A stretch of 22,503 nucleotides of DNA. Origin: an uncultured Prevotella sp. Lineage in GTDB: Bacteria; Bacteroidota; Bacteroidia; Bacteroidales; Bacteroidaceae. The translations under genes and the position numbers were made by a program. The notes beneath the pieces are model-generated. The model was not told the DNA's origin. It saw nothing but the letters and a program-made list of their open reading frames with translations, and did not search any database. The stretch lies in the NCBI GenBank assembly GCA_934183135.1, contig CAKPRX010000037.1, forward strand, positions 1 through 22,503, in the 5' to 3' direction. Shown piece by piece: positions 14,465 to 21,537 of the stretch. Each line of letters starts with the position of its first letter. Positions within the stretch are counted from its first letter, which is position 1.

Positions 14465-15811
14465 CTATGCCTCCGGCCCGAACCGCTGGTGGCGCGCCAT
14501 CCACCGGTAGGCCACGATGCAGATTACGCATGACAGGACCGACCCCATGCAGGTAGAGATGCCCATGGGGAACAGCGTGGTGGGATAATAGACCGACGAA
14601 AGGTAGGCCAGCGGTACGCGGGCCAGTGAGATGGAAATGATGTTGTGGCCAAAGGAGATGAGCGAGTAGCCACAGGCGGTGAAGAAGCCACTGAAGCAGA
14701 AGTGTACACCGGCAAAGATGCAGTCCCAGACATATCCGCGCAGATAGTCGGCCCCCTGGGCCAGTACGGCCGGGTCGGTGGTAAACAGGCCCACCGCCCA
14801 CCGCGGCGTAACCTGTAGTACCAAGGCCACCACCACGCCATAGCCCACCGATATGGCCATGGCGCGCCACATCACCTGCCTTGCCCGTAGGCTGTCGCCA
14901 GCCCCTAAGTTCTGGGCTGCCAGGGCCGACACGGTAGCCAGCATGGCCGACGGCACGATGAATACCAGTCCGATAAATTTCTCAACGATTCCCACGGCTG
15001 CGGCATCTATCAGTCCACGCCCGTTGGCTATCACGGTGATGGCGATAAAGGCCACCTGGATGAAACCATCCTGCAGGGCCACCGGCACGCCGATGCTGAA
15101 GATGTGGCCGATGACCCGCCGCTGCAAGCGCAGGTCGCGCCCCGTAATGTGCAGCAGGTCGCGCTGGCGCCGTATCACCACGAGCGACACCAGTACGCTG
15201 GCCATCTGCGAGAGCGTGGTGCCGAGTGCCGCGCCGACGGGCCCCAGTCCCATGTAGCCTATGAGGAGGAAGTCGAGCGCTATGTTGACCACGCAGGCCA
15301 CGGCCACAAAGTACATAGGCCGTGTGGAGTCGCCCTGCCCTCGGAAGACAGAGGCTATGACATTGTACGCCACGATGAAGGGGATGCCCGCGAAGCACAC
15401 CGTGAGGTAGCGGACTGTGCCGCTGACGGCCTCGGGCGGGGTGTCCATCAGGCTGACGATGGCGCCGCTGCCCCAGAGCAGTACGCCGGCCAGCAGCACG
15501 GCCAGCAGGGCAAACAGCGTTATCGTGTTGCCTATCACCGAGGCCGCCCGGGCGGTGTCGTGCGAGCCCACGGCCCTCGCGGTGAGCACCGTGGTACCCA
15601 TGGCCAGACCTATGATGACCACGGTGACCATGTGCATGACCTGGGCACCGATAGATACCGCCGTGATGCTGCTCACGTCGCAGTACCGGCCTATCACGAA
15701 CAGGTCGGCCAGTCCGTACAGCATCTGCAGGAAGTAAGCCAGCATGTAGGGCAGCGCAAAGTCTGTGATGTTGCGCCAGATGTTACCCTGTGTATAGTCT
15801 TTTCCTATCAT
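14465..15811 (-). CDS. MATE-family multidrug/solute exporter
   Basis: 448 residues with about 12 hydrophobic segments, the usual size for MATE proteins. Family features include the start FALPYMLAYFLQMLYGLADLF, GLAMGTTVLTARAVG, GIPFIVAYNVIASVFRGQGDS, and the mirrored second half with GFIQVAFIAITVIANGRG and GFFTACGYSLI. These inner-membrane carriers export cationic drugs or metabolites by sodium or proton antiport; the substrate here is unknown. It follows rhaD on the same strand but behind a strong terminator (15862-15913), and no promoter of the TAnnTTTG type is visible, so expression may rely on read-through. No functional link to the neighbours is apparent. Confidence 0.95.
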   Translation of the reverse strand: MIGKDYTQGNIWRNITDFALPYMLAYFLQMLYGLADLFVIGRYCDVSSITAVSIGAQVMHMVTVVIIGLAMGTTVLTARAVGSHDTARAASVIGNTITLFALLAVLLAGVLLWGSGAIVSLMDTPPEAVSGTVRYLTVCFAGIPFIVAYNVIASVFRGQGDSTRPMYFVAVACVVNIALDFLLIGYMGLGPVGAALGTTLSQMASVLVSLVVIRRQRDLLHITGRDLRLQRRVIGHIFSIGVPVALQDGFIQVAFIAITVIANGRGLIDAAAVGIVEKFIGLVFIVPSAMLATVSALAAQNLGAGDSLRARQVMWRAMAISVGYGVVVALVLQVTPRWAVGLFTTDPAVLAQGADYLRGYVWDCIFAGVHFCFSGFFTACGYSLISFGHNIISISLARVPLAYLSSVYYPTTLFPMGISTCMGSVLSCVICIVAYRWMARHQRFGPEA

Positions 15812-15861
15812 GTCTCTTGTGTTGGTGGTTTGGCGAGTCGGCTCCGCCCCTTGCGGCCGCT

Positions 15862-15913
15862 AAAAAAGAGGCTGGATAAAATGTAGGGGGTCGCCCCGAC
15901 ATCTTATCCAGCC
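15862..15913 (-). terminator. Rho-independent terminator downstream of rhaD
   Basis: On the minus strand the arm GGCTGGATAA (15913-15904) pairs with TTATCCAGCC (15879-15870). The pairing continues inward almost without break through GATGT/ACATT and GGGG/CCCC around a short loop. It is followed by TCTTTTTT. It closes the araC-rhaD unit, 53 nt after the rhaD stop. Confidence 0.9.
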
Positions 15914-15966
15914 CTTACAGACCCTCCGATGTGGTTGTCGTCTATGTCATGGCGCTGTGCGCCGGG

Positions 15967-16776
15967 TTATTTGGGTAAGTTGAACGCCGCGCTCATCTCC
16001 TTGAGCTGCTCGTCGGTCATGCCGTCGGGCTCAAATCCCATGCACTTGGCGTCAATGTATATCTTGGCACTCTTGGAGAGCACGTCTATCTGGTCAAAGG
16101 CATCCATGGCGTCCAGGCCCTTGGCGAACACGCCGTGCTTCTCCCACAGTACCACGTCATAGTCCTCCAGCTCCTTCAGCGTGCCGTCTGCCAGCTTCAG
16201 GCTGCCTGGCAGCTCGTAGGGCACCACGCCCAGTCCTAACGGGCAGAAAGCCTTGGTCTCGGGAATCATGCTCCACAGTATCTTGGTGAGCACATCCTTG
16301 CCCATATACTTCTTGTTGTGGCTCATGGCGATGAGCTCTATGGGGTGGGTGTGTACCGTGGCGGTATAGGGCGAGCCCTTCTCGATGAGACGGTTGTGCA
16401 CGCTCAGGTGGCTGGGCAGCTCCGAGGTGGGCTGCACGGGGTTGTCGGCTATGATGACATAGCTCTCGCAGTCGTCCAGGATGCGTATCACGCTGCCGTT
16501 GTCGAGCGGCCAGCGGGCCAGGTCGCGCATGCGCTTGCCGGTACCCTTGCAGTAGAAGTAGCAGCCCTTGAGGTGGGGCAGGGTGACCCCTATGTGCTTG
16601 ATTTCGCTGATGGCAGGCAGGTGCTTGATTTCATCGTCGGCATACTTGGTGATGTTTACGGTGATGTTGCCGCCGTTGCGCTCGGCCCAGCCGTTCTGCC
16701 ACAGGTAACCTGCGACCTCGGCTATCTGGTCTATCTCCTTCTTGAGCAGGGGGCGACCGTCTATAATACTTTTCAT
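15967..16776 (-). CDS. rhaD: L-rhamnulose-1-phosphate aldolase
   Basis: 269 residues, close to the usual 270-275. This class II zinc aldolase cleaves L-rhamnulose-1-phosphate to dihydroxyacetone phosphate and L-lactaldehyde. The N-terminal NGWAERNGGNITVNI, YFYCKGTGKRMRDL, TSELPSHLSVH with the conserved Glu119, VHTHPIEL with zinc ligands His142 and His144, and LWEKHGVFAKG with the third ligand His214 all match RhaD. The start ATG 16776 is 26 nt after the AraC-family gene stop, so the regulator and rhaD are in one operon. The dedicated terminator lies directly downstream. Confidence 0.97.
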   Translation of the reverse strand: MKSIIDGRPLLKKEIDQIAEVAGYLWQNGWAERNGGNITVNITKYADDEIKHLPAISEIKHIGVTLPHLKGCYFYCKGTGKRMRDLARWPLDNGSVIRILDDCESYVIIADNPVQPTSELPSHLSVHNRLIEKGSPYTATVHTHPIELIAMSHNKKYMGKDVLTKILWSMIPETKAFCPLGLGVVPYELPGSLKLADGTLKELEDYDVVLWEKHGVFAKGLDAMDAFDQIDVLSKSAKIYIDAKCMGFEPDGMTDEQLKEMSAAFNLPK

Positions 16777-16802
16777 GATCTATATATTATTAATGTATAA
16801 CG

Positions 16803-17675
16803 TTATCGGTCCATGTTGCGGAAATCGCTCGGCTTGAGCCCCGTCTTGAGCTTGAACTTGGAAGAGAAGTAGTCGGGCGAGTCGAAGTTGAGCCTGTAGG
16901 CTATCTCCTTGATGATGAGGTCGGTGGTGGTGAGCAGCTCCTTGGCCCTCTGCAGCTTCAGGTCTTGCTGGTATAGCGCCGGCGAGATGCCCGTGTACTC
17001 CTTGAAGAGCTTTCGGAAGCTGGAGTAGCTTACTCCCAGCTGCTCGGCTATCTGCTGTACGGTTACGTCGCTTTCCACCTCCTTGCGCATGATAAACCGG
17101 GCGCGGTTCACCATGTCTATGTGCTCGCTGTTCTTGCTCAGCTGGATGTTGCGTTCCAGCGAGTACATCAGCCCTATCAGGTGGTTGACTATCCCGGCAA
17201 GCAGTTGCTGCGAGTAGGCGGCCTCCTGGACGGCGGCGTGATAGGCGGCGTCGAAGAGGCGGGTGATCTGGTCCGAGAACCCCACGTGGTAGATGGGGTG
17301 CTGGGGCGAGAGGAAACCGGCGCGTACACGGTCGTCGACGTTGCGGCCCTTGAAGCCTATCCAGTAGCAGTTCCACCCACTGTCCGAGGGGTGGTAGTTG
17401 TGCCACTCGTGTGGGAAGAGCAGGAAGATGTCGCCCTCGCGCAGCCGGGTGAGCCTCTGGTTGGTCGACTCGAATACGCCCTCGCCGCGGGTCACGTAGA
17501 GCATCTGGTACTCGTTGAGCTCGCGTCCCTTGGTGGTGTCAAAGTAGTAGCCGTCGGCATGGCCCTTGGTGGGGTACTCCTCGCCACTGCCTATCTCTTC
17601 GTAGCCTACGGTGCTGACGGTGAGACCCCATAGTATGTCGCGGTCATTGGTGACCAGGTATTTGCTCTTCTGCAT
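16803..17675 (-). CDS. AraC-family regulator, probable rhamnose regulator (RhaR-like)
   Basis: 290 residues. The N-terminal part (about 20-140) is an AraC-type cupin sugar-binding domain with the pattern NEYQMLYVTRGEGVFES, then LREGDIFLLFPHEWHNYHP. The C-terminal part (about 190-288) has two helix-turn-helices: VTVQQIAEQLGVSYSSFRKLF and IIKEIAYRLNFDSPDYFSSKF, ending in the family signature FKLKTGLKPSDFR. It is co-transcribed with rhaD and lies between the two rhamnose operons, so rhamnose-responsive activation is likely by context; the true ligand is not proven. Bacteroides RhaR is also an AraC-family protein. Confidence 0.9.
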   Translation of the reverse strand: MQKSKYLVTNDRDILWGLTVSTVGYEEIGSGEEYPTKGHADGYYFDTTKGRELNEYQMLYVTRGEGVFESTNQRLTRLREGDIFLLFPHEWHNYHPSDSGWNCYWIGFKGRNVDDRVRAGFLSPQHPIYHVGFSDQITRLFDAAYHAAVQEAAYSQQLLAGIVNHLIGLMYSLERNIQLSKNSEHIDMVNRARFIMRKEVESDVTVQQIAEQLGVSYSSFRKLFKEYTGISPALYQQDLKLQRAKELLTTTDLIIKEIAYRLNFDSPDYFSSKFKLKTGLKPSDFRNMDR

Positions 17676-17698
17676 ACGGTGATAGTCTTGCTTTTCGA

Positions 17699-17706
17699 CA
17701 AAGTTA
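17699..17706 (-). promoter_or_regulatory. Probable -7 box of the araC-rhaD operon
   Basis: TAACTTTG on the minus strand matches the Bacteroidetes -7 consensus exactly, 24 nt upstream of the AraC-family ATG. The -33 element is not clear. The divergent esterase unit has the same box followed by the same two bases (TAACTTTGTC). Confidence 0.55.
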
Positions 17707-17894
17707 CAACATTTTTTGAGAAAGTTACCGCCTTTCGGGCTACTTTTTTCGCTATGGGGGCAAAAAAAGGTGCCGCCCCGCCCCCAGCCATGCCGCCGTG
17801 GGGCAATGGGGTGGCGGCCCGGCCATTGGGGACTGTGGTGAGTGGGGATGACATTTTTTTTGGCATTTTCTTAAACATTCTTATATAAAATGGC

Positions 17895-17902
17895 TAACTT
17901 TG
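17895..17902 (+). promoter_or_regulatory. Probable -7 box of the esterase unit
   Basis: TAACTTTG on the plus strand, 30 nt before the ATG at 17932. It lies downstream of the other possible start (ATG 17890), which argues for 17932 as the true start. No ideal TTTG at the -33 distance; T-runs lie upstream at 17854-17870. Confidence 0.55.
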
Positions 17903-17931
17903 TCACCACAAAAGACAATATTCCAATACAG

Positions 17932-18759
17932 ATGAAACAACTCTTACTGATAAGTATGGGCCTGCTGGTGTCGTTAGGAGCGCTGGCAGCCAAGGTAGAT
18001 ACCGTGATGGTACACAGCACCGTGATGAACAAGGACATAAAGACCGTCGTGATAACGCCCGCGGAGACCCGCAAGACGCGCGACCGCCGTTACCCCGTGG
18101 TCTACCTGCTCCACGGCGCCACCGGCAACTACAAGTACTGGCTGGAGAAGGTGAAGTCTAACCTGCCGGAGATAGCCGACGAGAAGGGCATGATATTCGT
18201 GACGCCCGACGCGCTCAACTCGTGGTACATAGACAGTCCCATCAACAAGAAACTGCAGTACGAGACCTTTACCGCCAAGGAACTGGTGAGCTATATAGAC
18301 AGTCACTACAAGACCATAGCCGACCGCAAGGGCCGGGCCGTAACCGGCCTGAGCATGGGCGGCCATGGCGCGCTCTACCTGGCCTTCCGCCACAAGGACA
18401 CTTACGGCGCCTGTGGCAGTATGAGCGGTGGCGTAGACTTCCGCCCCTTCCCCCAGAACTGGGAAATCAAGTACTCGCTCGGCGAGATGGCCCACAACCG
18501 TAAGCGCTGGGACGCCAACGTGGTGGTCAACCAGATAGGGCGTATCAACAACCACGACCTGGCCATCACCATTGACTGCGGCGAGGGCGACTTCTTCCTG
18601 GAGGTCAACAAGAGCCTGCACGAGCGGCTGCTGGGCCGTGGCATAGACCACGACTTTACCACCCGTCCCGGTGGCCACAACCCTCAGTACTGGCACAATG
18701 CCATCGACTATCAGCTGCTGTTCTTCCAGAAGTTCTTCGAGACCAACGGCATACGCTGA
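17932..18759 (+). CDS. Secreted alpha/beta-hydrolase esterase (esterase D / XynC-like)
   Basis: 275 residues from the ATG at 17932, which gives a good signal peptide (MKQLLLISMGLLVSLGALAA); the longer reading from 17890 would hide the signal and start inside the promoter. The fold is that of esterase-D/feruloyl-esterase-like enzymes: PVVYLLHGATGN (oxyanion region), the nucleophile elbow GLSMGGHGAL (Ser141), a candidate acid in IDCGEGDFFLE, and the histidine in RPGGHNPQYWHNA. It should cleave ester bonds such as acetyl or aromatic acyl groups on polysaccharides in the periplasm or outside. It is followed by a second hydrolase 74 nt downstream. Placed between the rhamnose operons, it may prepare a rhamnose-containing glycan (inference). 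Confidence 0.9.
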   Translation: MKQLLLISMGLLVSLGALAAKVDTVMVHSTVMNKDIKTVVITPAETRKTRDRRYPVVYLLHGATGNYKYWLEKVKSNLPEIADEKGMIFVTPDALNSWYIDSPINKKLQYETFTAKELVSYIDSHYKTIADRKGRAVTGLSMGGHGALYLAFRHKDTYGACGSMSGGVDFRPFPQNWEIKYSLGEMAHNRKRWDANVVVNQIGRINNHDLAITIDCGEGDFFLEVNKSLHERLLGRGIDHDFTTRPGGHNPQYWHNAIDYQLLFFQKFFETNGIR

Positions 18760-18766
18760 GACCATC

Positions 18767-18787
18767 GCCGCCGGCAGCCCCGGCGGC
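18767..18787 (+). other. Intercistronic GC-rich hairpin
   Basis: The arms GCCGCCGG and CCGGCGGC (8 bp) enclose a 5-nt loop, starting 8 nt after the esterase stop. No T-run follows, so it is probably not a strong terminator. It may stabilise the upstream mRNA or lower expression of the second gene. Confidence 0.5.
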
Positions 18788-18833
18788 TCTCAAAAACAAG
18801 TAGACAATAAATAGATTACTAAAAACAGCTATT

Positions 18834-19526
18834 ATGAACAGACGTAGATTACTGACAGCCATAGCCTGTCTATGTATGGCCGTGACAGCGGCCGACGCCC
18901 AGAAAGTAGACTTCTCCAAATTCCGCAACTTTGACAAGGACAACGCTGCGTTAGGGGCCCCTAAGAAAGGCGAGAGGCGCGTGGTGTTTATGGGCAACTC
19001 TATCACCATCGGGTGGATACGCACCCACAGGTCCTACTTCGACCAGAACCAGTTTATAGACCGTGGCATCAGCGGACAGACCTCTTACCAGTTCCTGCTC
19101 CGCTTCCGCGAGGATGTCATCAACCTGCAGCCCCGTGTGGTAGTTATCAACTATGGTACCAACGACATAGCCGAGAACACCGGCCCCTATGACGAGAACC
19201 TTACCTACGGCAATGTGGTGTCTATGGTAGAGCTGGCGCGGGCCCATAAGATAAAGGTGATACTCACCTCGTGCCTGCCGGCCGGCGAGATGCACTGGAA
19301 CAAGGCCGCAACCCATGTCATCCAGAAGATACGCAGCCTCAATGCCCGCGTAAAGGCTTACGCGCAGGCCAACAAGATACCCTATGTGGACTACTTCAGT
19401 GCCATGGTTACCGAGGACGGTAGCCGGATGAAGCCCGAACTTACCCGCGACGGCGTACACCCCAACGGCAAGGGCTACGATGTCATGGAGGCGCTCGTAA
19501 CGCCTGTCATCAAGAAACTGCGTTAG
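18834..19526 (+). CDS. Secreted SGNH/GDSL-family hydrolase
   Basis: 230 residues with an N-terminal signal (MNRRRLLTAIACLCMAVTAADAQ). The SGNH blocks are visible: block I VVFMGNSITIGW (GNSIT in place of GDSL), block II RGISGQTS with the oxyanion Gly, block III INYGTNDI with the Asn, and block V DGVHPNGKGY with the catalytic Asp and His. The family contains acetylesterases of carbohydrates, among them rhamnogalacturonan acetylesterases, and also lysophospholipases. The neighbours suggest a carbohydrate substrate, but the exact ester is unknown. No promoter of the TAnnTTTG type lies in the 74-nt gap, so it is probably co-transcribed with the esterase. Confidence 0.93.
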   Translation: MNRRRLLTAIACLCMAVTAADAQKVDFSKFRNFDKDNAALGAPKKGERRVVFMGNSITIGWIRTHRSYFDQNQFIDRGISGQTSYQFLLRFREDVINLQPRVVVINYGTNDIAENTGPYDENLTYGNVVSMVELARAHKIKVILTSCLPAGEMHWNKAATHVIQKIRSLNARVKAYAQANKIPYVDYFSAMVTEDGSRMKPELTRDGVHPNGKGYDVMEALVTPVIKKLR

Positions 19527-19553
19527 GCCACAGAGGGGGTAAGAAGCGCTTTC

Positions 19554-19681
19554 AAAGGTAAAAAGGACTGCGAAAGGTAAAAAGGTAAAAGGGTAAAAAG
19601 GTAAAAAGAGGTTTCCTGCGTGTCATCATGGGCACCCCCAGCAGTCCTTTTTACCTTTTTACCCTTTTACTTTTTACCTTT
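19554..19681. repeat. GTAAAARG repeats in inverted arrangement (two alternative hairpins)
   Basis: Arms 19573-19608 and 19647-19681 are complementary over 35 of 36 positions, with one extra G in the left arm. A second arm, AAAGGTAAAAAGGACTGC (19554-19571), is perfectly complementary over 18 nt to 19641-19658. The two pairings compete because they share right-arm bases. It lies 28 nt after the SGNH hydrolase stop. No T-run ends the structure on the plus strand. Confidence 0.85.
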
Positions 19682-19856
19682 AATCCCCTGGCTGATATCG
19701 TAAAGATTTTTCTGATAATGTATAAATATACATTTCTGGCGTCTGGGCAACGGGCGAGGGCTTTTTGGCCTTTCATGGCTTGCCTGTACGCTCGCCGAGG
19801 GTGCGGCGATGACGAAAAAGGCAATTTTCGGACCACCCGAAAACGACCTTCCGAGT

Positions 19857-19914
19857 GCTCGCGATGGTCATTAGAACCGTAATGACCATCGCGAGCAAAA
19901 AAATGACCATCGCG
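19857..19914. repeat. 16-bp perfect hairpin with a third arm copy
   Basis: GCTCGCGATGGTCATT (19857-19872) and its exact complement (19881-19896) enclose an 8-nt loop. The right arm core AATGACCATCGCG recurs directly at 19902-19914. A smaller hairpin with TTTTCGG and CCGAAAA arms lies just upstream (19825-19843). No T-run follows on either strand, so it is not a terminator. Confidence 0.8.
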
Positions 19915-19995
19915 GCGACCCTGAAAACCATCCTCGTCGGCACCGAAAATAGCGGCGAAAATGGTGTCTGATATCCCTGTTTTGTAAATGATTGT

Positions 19996-20003
19996 TACTT
20001 TTG
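19996..20003 (+). promoter_or_regulatory. Possible -7 box inside the repeat region
   Basis: TACTTTTG matches TAnnTTTG on the plus strand, but the nearest TTTG upstream is only 11 nt away rather than 19-21. No gene lies downstream on this strand; a transcript would run toward the 3' end of rhaA. Confidence 0.2.
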
Positions 20004-20173
20004 CGGCCCTCGCGATGCCCCGAAATGCTTCCAATGGGCCCGAAAAGCGTCCTGGTTTGTTGGAAAAATCTGGAATTTATGCCCCGAAAAGCGGTTGCCA
20101 TGGCTGTATATTTATACATTATGACCACCCGTTTTGCATAAATATACAGTCGTGTGTAAAGGTTTTTTGCCAT

Positions 20174-20203
20174 AAAAAAGCCCGGCCCCACCAGAGGCCG
20201 GGT
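20174..20203 (-). terminator. Rho-independent terminator of the rhaB-rhaA operon
   Basis: On the minus strand CCCGGCC and GGCCGGG (7 bp) enclose an 8-nt loop, followed by C and six T residues. It lies about 80 nt after the rhaA stop codon and has the textbook intrinsic-terminator form. Confidence 0.92.
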
Positions 20204-20282
20204 GAAATCTAAAAATTACCTATAAAAACAAATGCCTCACGGCATACTGCAGTAGAGTGCTTCACAGCACGTTATGGTTATC

Positions 20283-21533
20283 TTATCGCTTGGAGAGCAC
20301 ATCGTGCTCGTACTTCTGGACATCGGCGATGTAGTCCTCGCCTACGGGCACGTTGTTCTTCAGGTTGAAGTAGTCGTAGACAGCGCCGAAGGGCAGTGTC
20401 TTAGCCTCCTCGAGCAGAGCCAGGCGCTCGAAGCCCTTGCCCTCGTCCTCGTACTTGCGCAGCGTGGCGAGCGGTTCGAGCAGAGCCTGGAGCAGCGACT
20501 TCTGCGCAGCGCGCACGCCGATGACATAGGCTCCGATGCGGTTGATAGAAGCGTCGAAATAGTCCAGTCCGATGTGGGCGCGGCCAAGGGCGTCGGCACG
20601 GACGAGCTCAGAGAACAGGTTGCGAGTATTGTCGTCGAAGAGGGTGACGTGGTCCGAATCCCAGTGCATAGGACGGCTCACGTGGAGCATCAGTTCGGGC
20701 ACGAAGAGGAGCAGGCTCGACACCATGTCGCTAACATTCTCTGTGGGCTCATAGTGGCCGGTGTCCAGGGTGTAGATGACATTGTTCTTGGAGCAGTAGC
20801 CAGCGTAGAAATCATGTGAGCCCACGGTGTAGGCTTCAAGTCCAATGCCGAAGAGCTTAGCTTCCAGACACGGCTTCATGTCAGGAAGTTGCTCGGAGAG
20901 GATGTCGTCGAGGCTCTCCTTGAGAATCTGGCGGTAGCGATAACGCTCGACGGTCAAATCCTTTGAACCGTCGTGTATCCAGATGTTCATGATACACGGG
21001 TCGCCCTGGGCCTTACCCATGGCGTCGGCTATACGGCGGCAGCGCTTGGTGTGCTCTATCCAGAAGTCGCGGATAGACTTGTCGGGGTTAGCCAGGGTCA
21101 GGCTGCCGCTCTTGGGGTGCGAGAAACTGGTAGAGTTGAAGTCGAGCTTGAGGTTGTGCTCCTTGGCCCACTCTATCCAGCCCTGGAAATAAGAAACGTC
21201 TACCTGGTCGCGGTCTACGAACTTGCCGCCAAACTCGCCGTAGGTCTCGTGCAGGTTGAGGCGGTAAGTACCGGCCAGCAGGCTCTGCACCTTCTCGATG
21301 TCGGCGCGCAGCTCGTCTATGTTGCGGGCCTTGCCGGGATAGTTGCCCGTGGCCTGGATGCCACCGGTAAGAGCCGAGTTGCTCTCAAATCCGGTTACGT
21401 CGTCGGCCTGCCAGCAGTGCAGGGATATAGGGGTCTTCTCCAGGGTGGCGATGGCCTTGTCTGTATCGATGCCCAGTTCGGCATAACGCGCCTTGGCGGC
21501 CGCGTAGTTTTTTTCAATGGTTTCAGTCTTCAT
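20283..21533 (-). CDS. rhaA: L-rhamnose isomerase
   Basis: 417 residues from the ATG at 21533, the usual RhaA length; the longer frame (start 21557) would overlap the end of rhaB. RhaA converts L-rhamnose to L-rhamnulose and needs Mn2+ or similar ions. Diagnostic parts are ISLHCWQADDVTGFE, TYRLNLHETYGEFGG, FNSTSFSHPKSG, MNIWIHDGSKDLTVERYRYR, the metal-site stretches CLEAKLFGIGLEAYTVGSHD and TLDTGHYEPTE, WDSDHVTLFDD, and HIGLDYFDASINRIGAYVIG. E. coli RhaA has GHFHPTE where this protein has GHYEPTE. It starts 4 nt after the rhaB stop and ends the operon before the terminator at 20174-20203. Confidence 0.98.
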   Translation of the reverse strand: MKTETIEKNYAAAKARYAELGIDTDKAIATLEKTPISLHCWQADDVTGFESNSALTGGIQATGNYPGKARNIDELRADIEKVQSLLAGTYRLNLHETYGEFGGKFVDRDQVDVSYFQGWIEWAKEHNLKLDFNSTSFSHPKSGSLTLANPDKSIRDFWIEHTKRCRRIADAMGKAQGDPCIMNIWIHDGSKDLTVERYRYRQILKESLDDILSEQLPDMKPCLEAKLFGIGLEAYTVGSHDFYAGYCSKNNVIYTLDTGHYEPTENVSDMVSSLLLFVPELMLHVSRPMHWDSDHVTLFDDNTRNLFSELVRADALGRAHIGLDYFDASINRIGAYVIGVRAAQKSLLQALLEPLATLRKYEDEGKGFERLALLEEAKTLPFGAVYDYFNLKNNVPVGEDYIADVQKYEHDVLSKR

Positions 21534-21537
21534 GTGC

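Larger units (their letters stand above)
19715..20148. repeat. 18-bp inverted repeat spanning about 400 bp, plus an extra partial copy
   Basis: ATAATGTATAAATATACA occurs at 19715-19732 and inverted at 20105-20122; an 11-nt part (ATAAATATACA) recurs at 20138-20148. The core is TGTATA-N2-TATACA. The last two copies can also form a 12-bp hairpin with each other. Frames inside (both strands) have no domain or convincing start. It may be a non-autonomous repeat unit or sites for a DNA-binding protein. Confidence 0.65.

Noticed and set aside
17974..18765. Minus-strand frame of 263 residues opposite the esterase gene
   Set aside because: The plus strand encodes a clear signal peptide and GLSMGGHG motif; the reverse frame is a shadow.
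19651..20212. Three overlapping frames of 74 to 127 residues in the repeat region
   Set aside because: They run through hairpin arms and GTAAAARG repeats on both strands, with Arg-rich or low-complexity products and no domain; better explained as repeat DNA.
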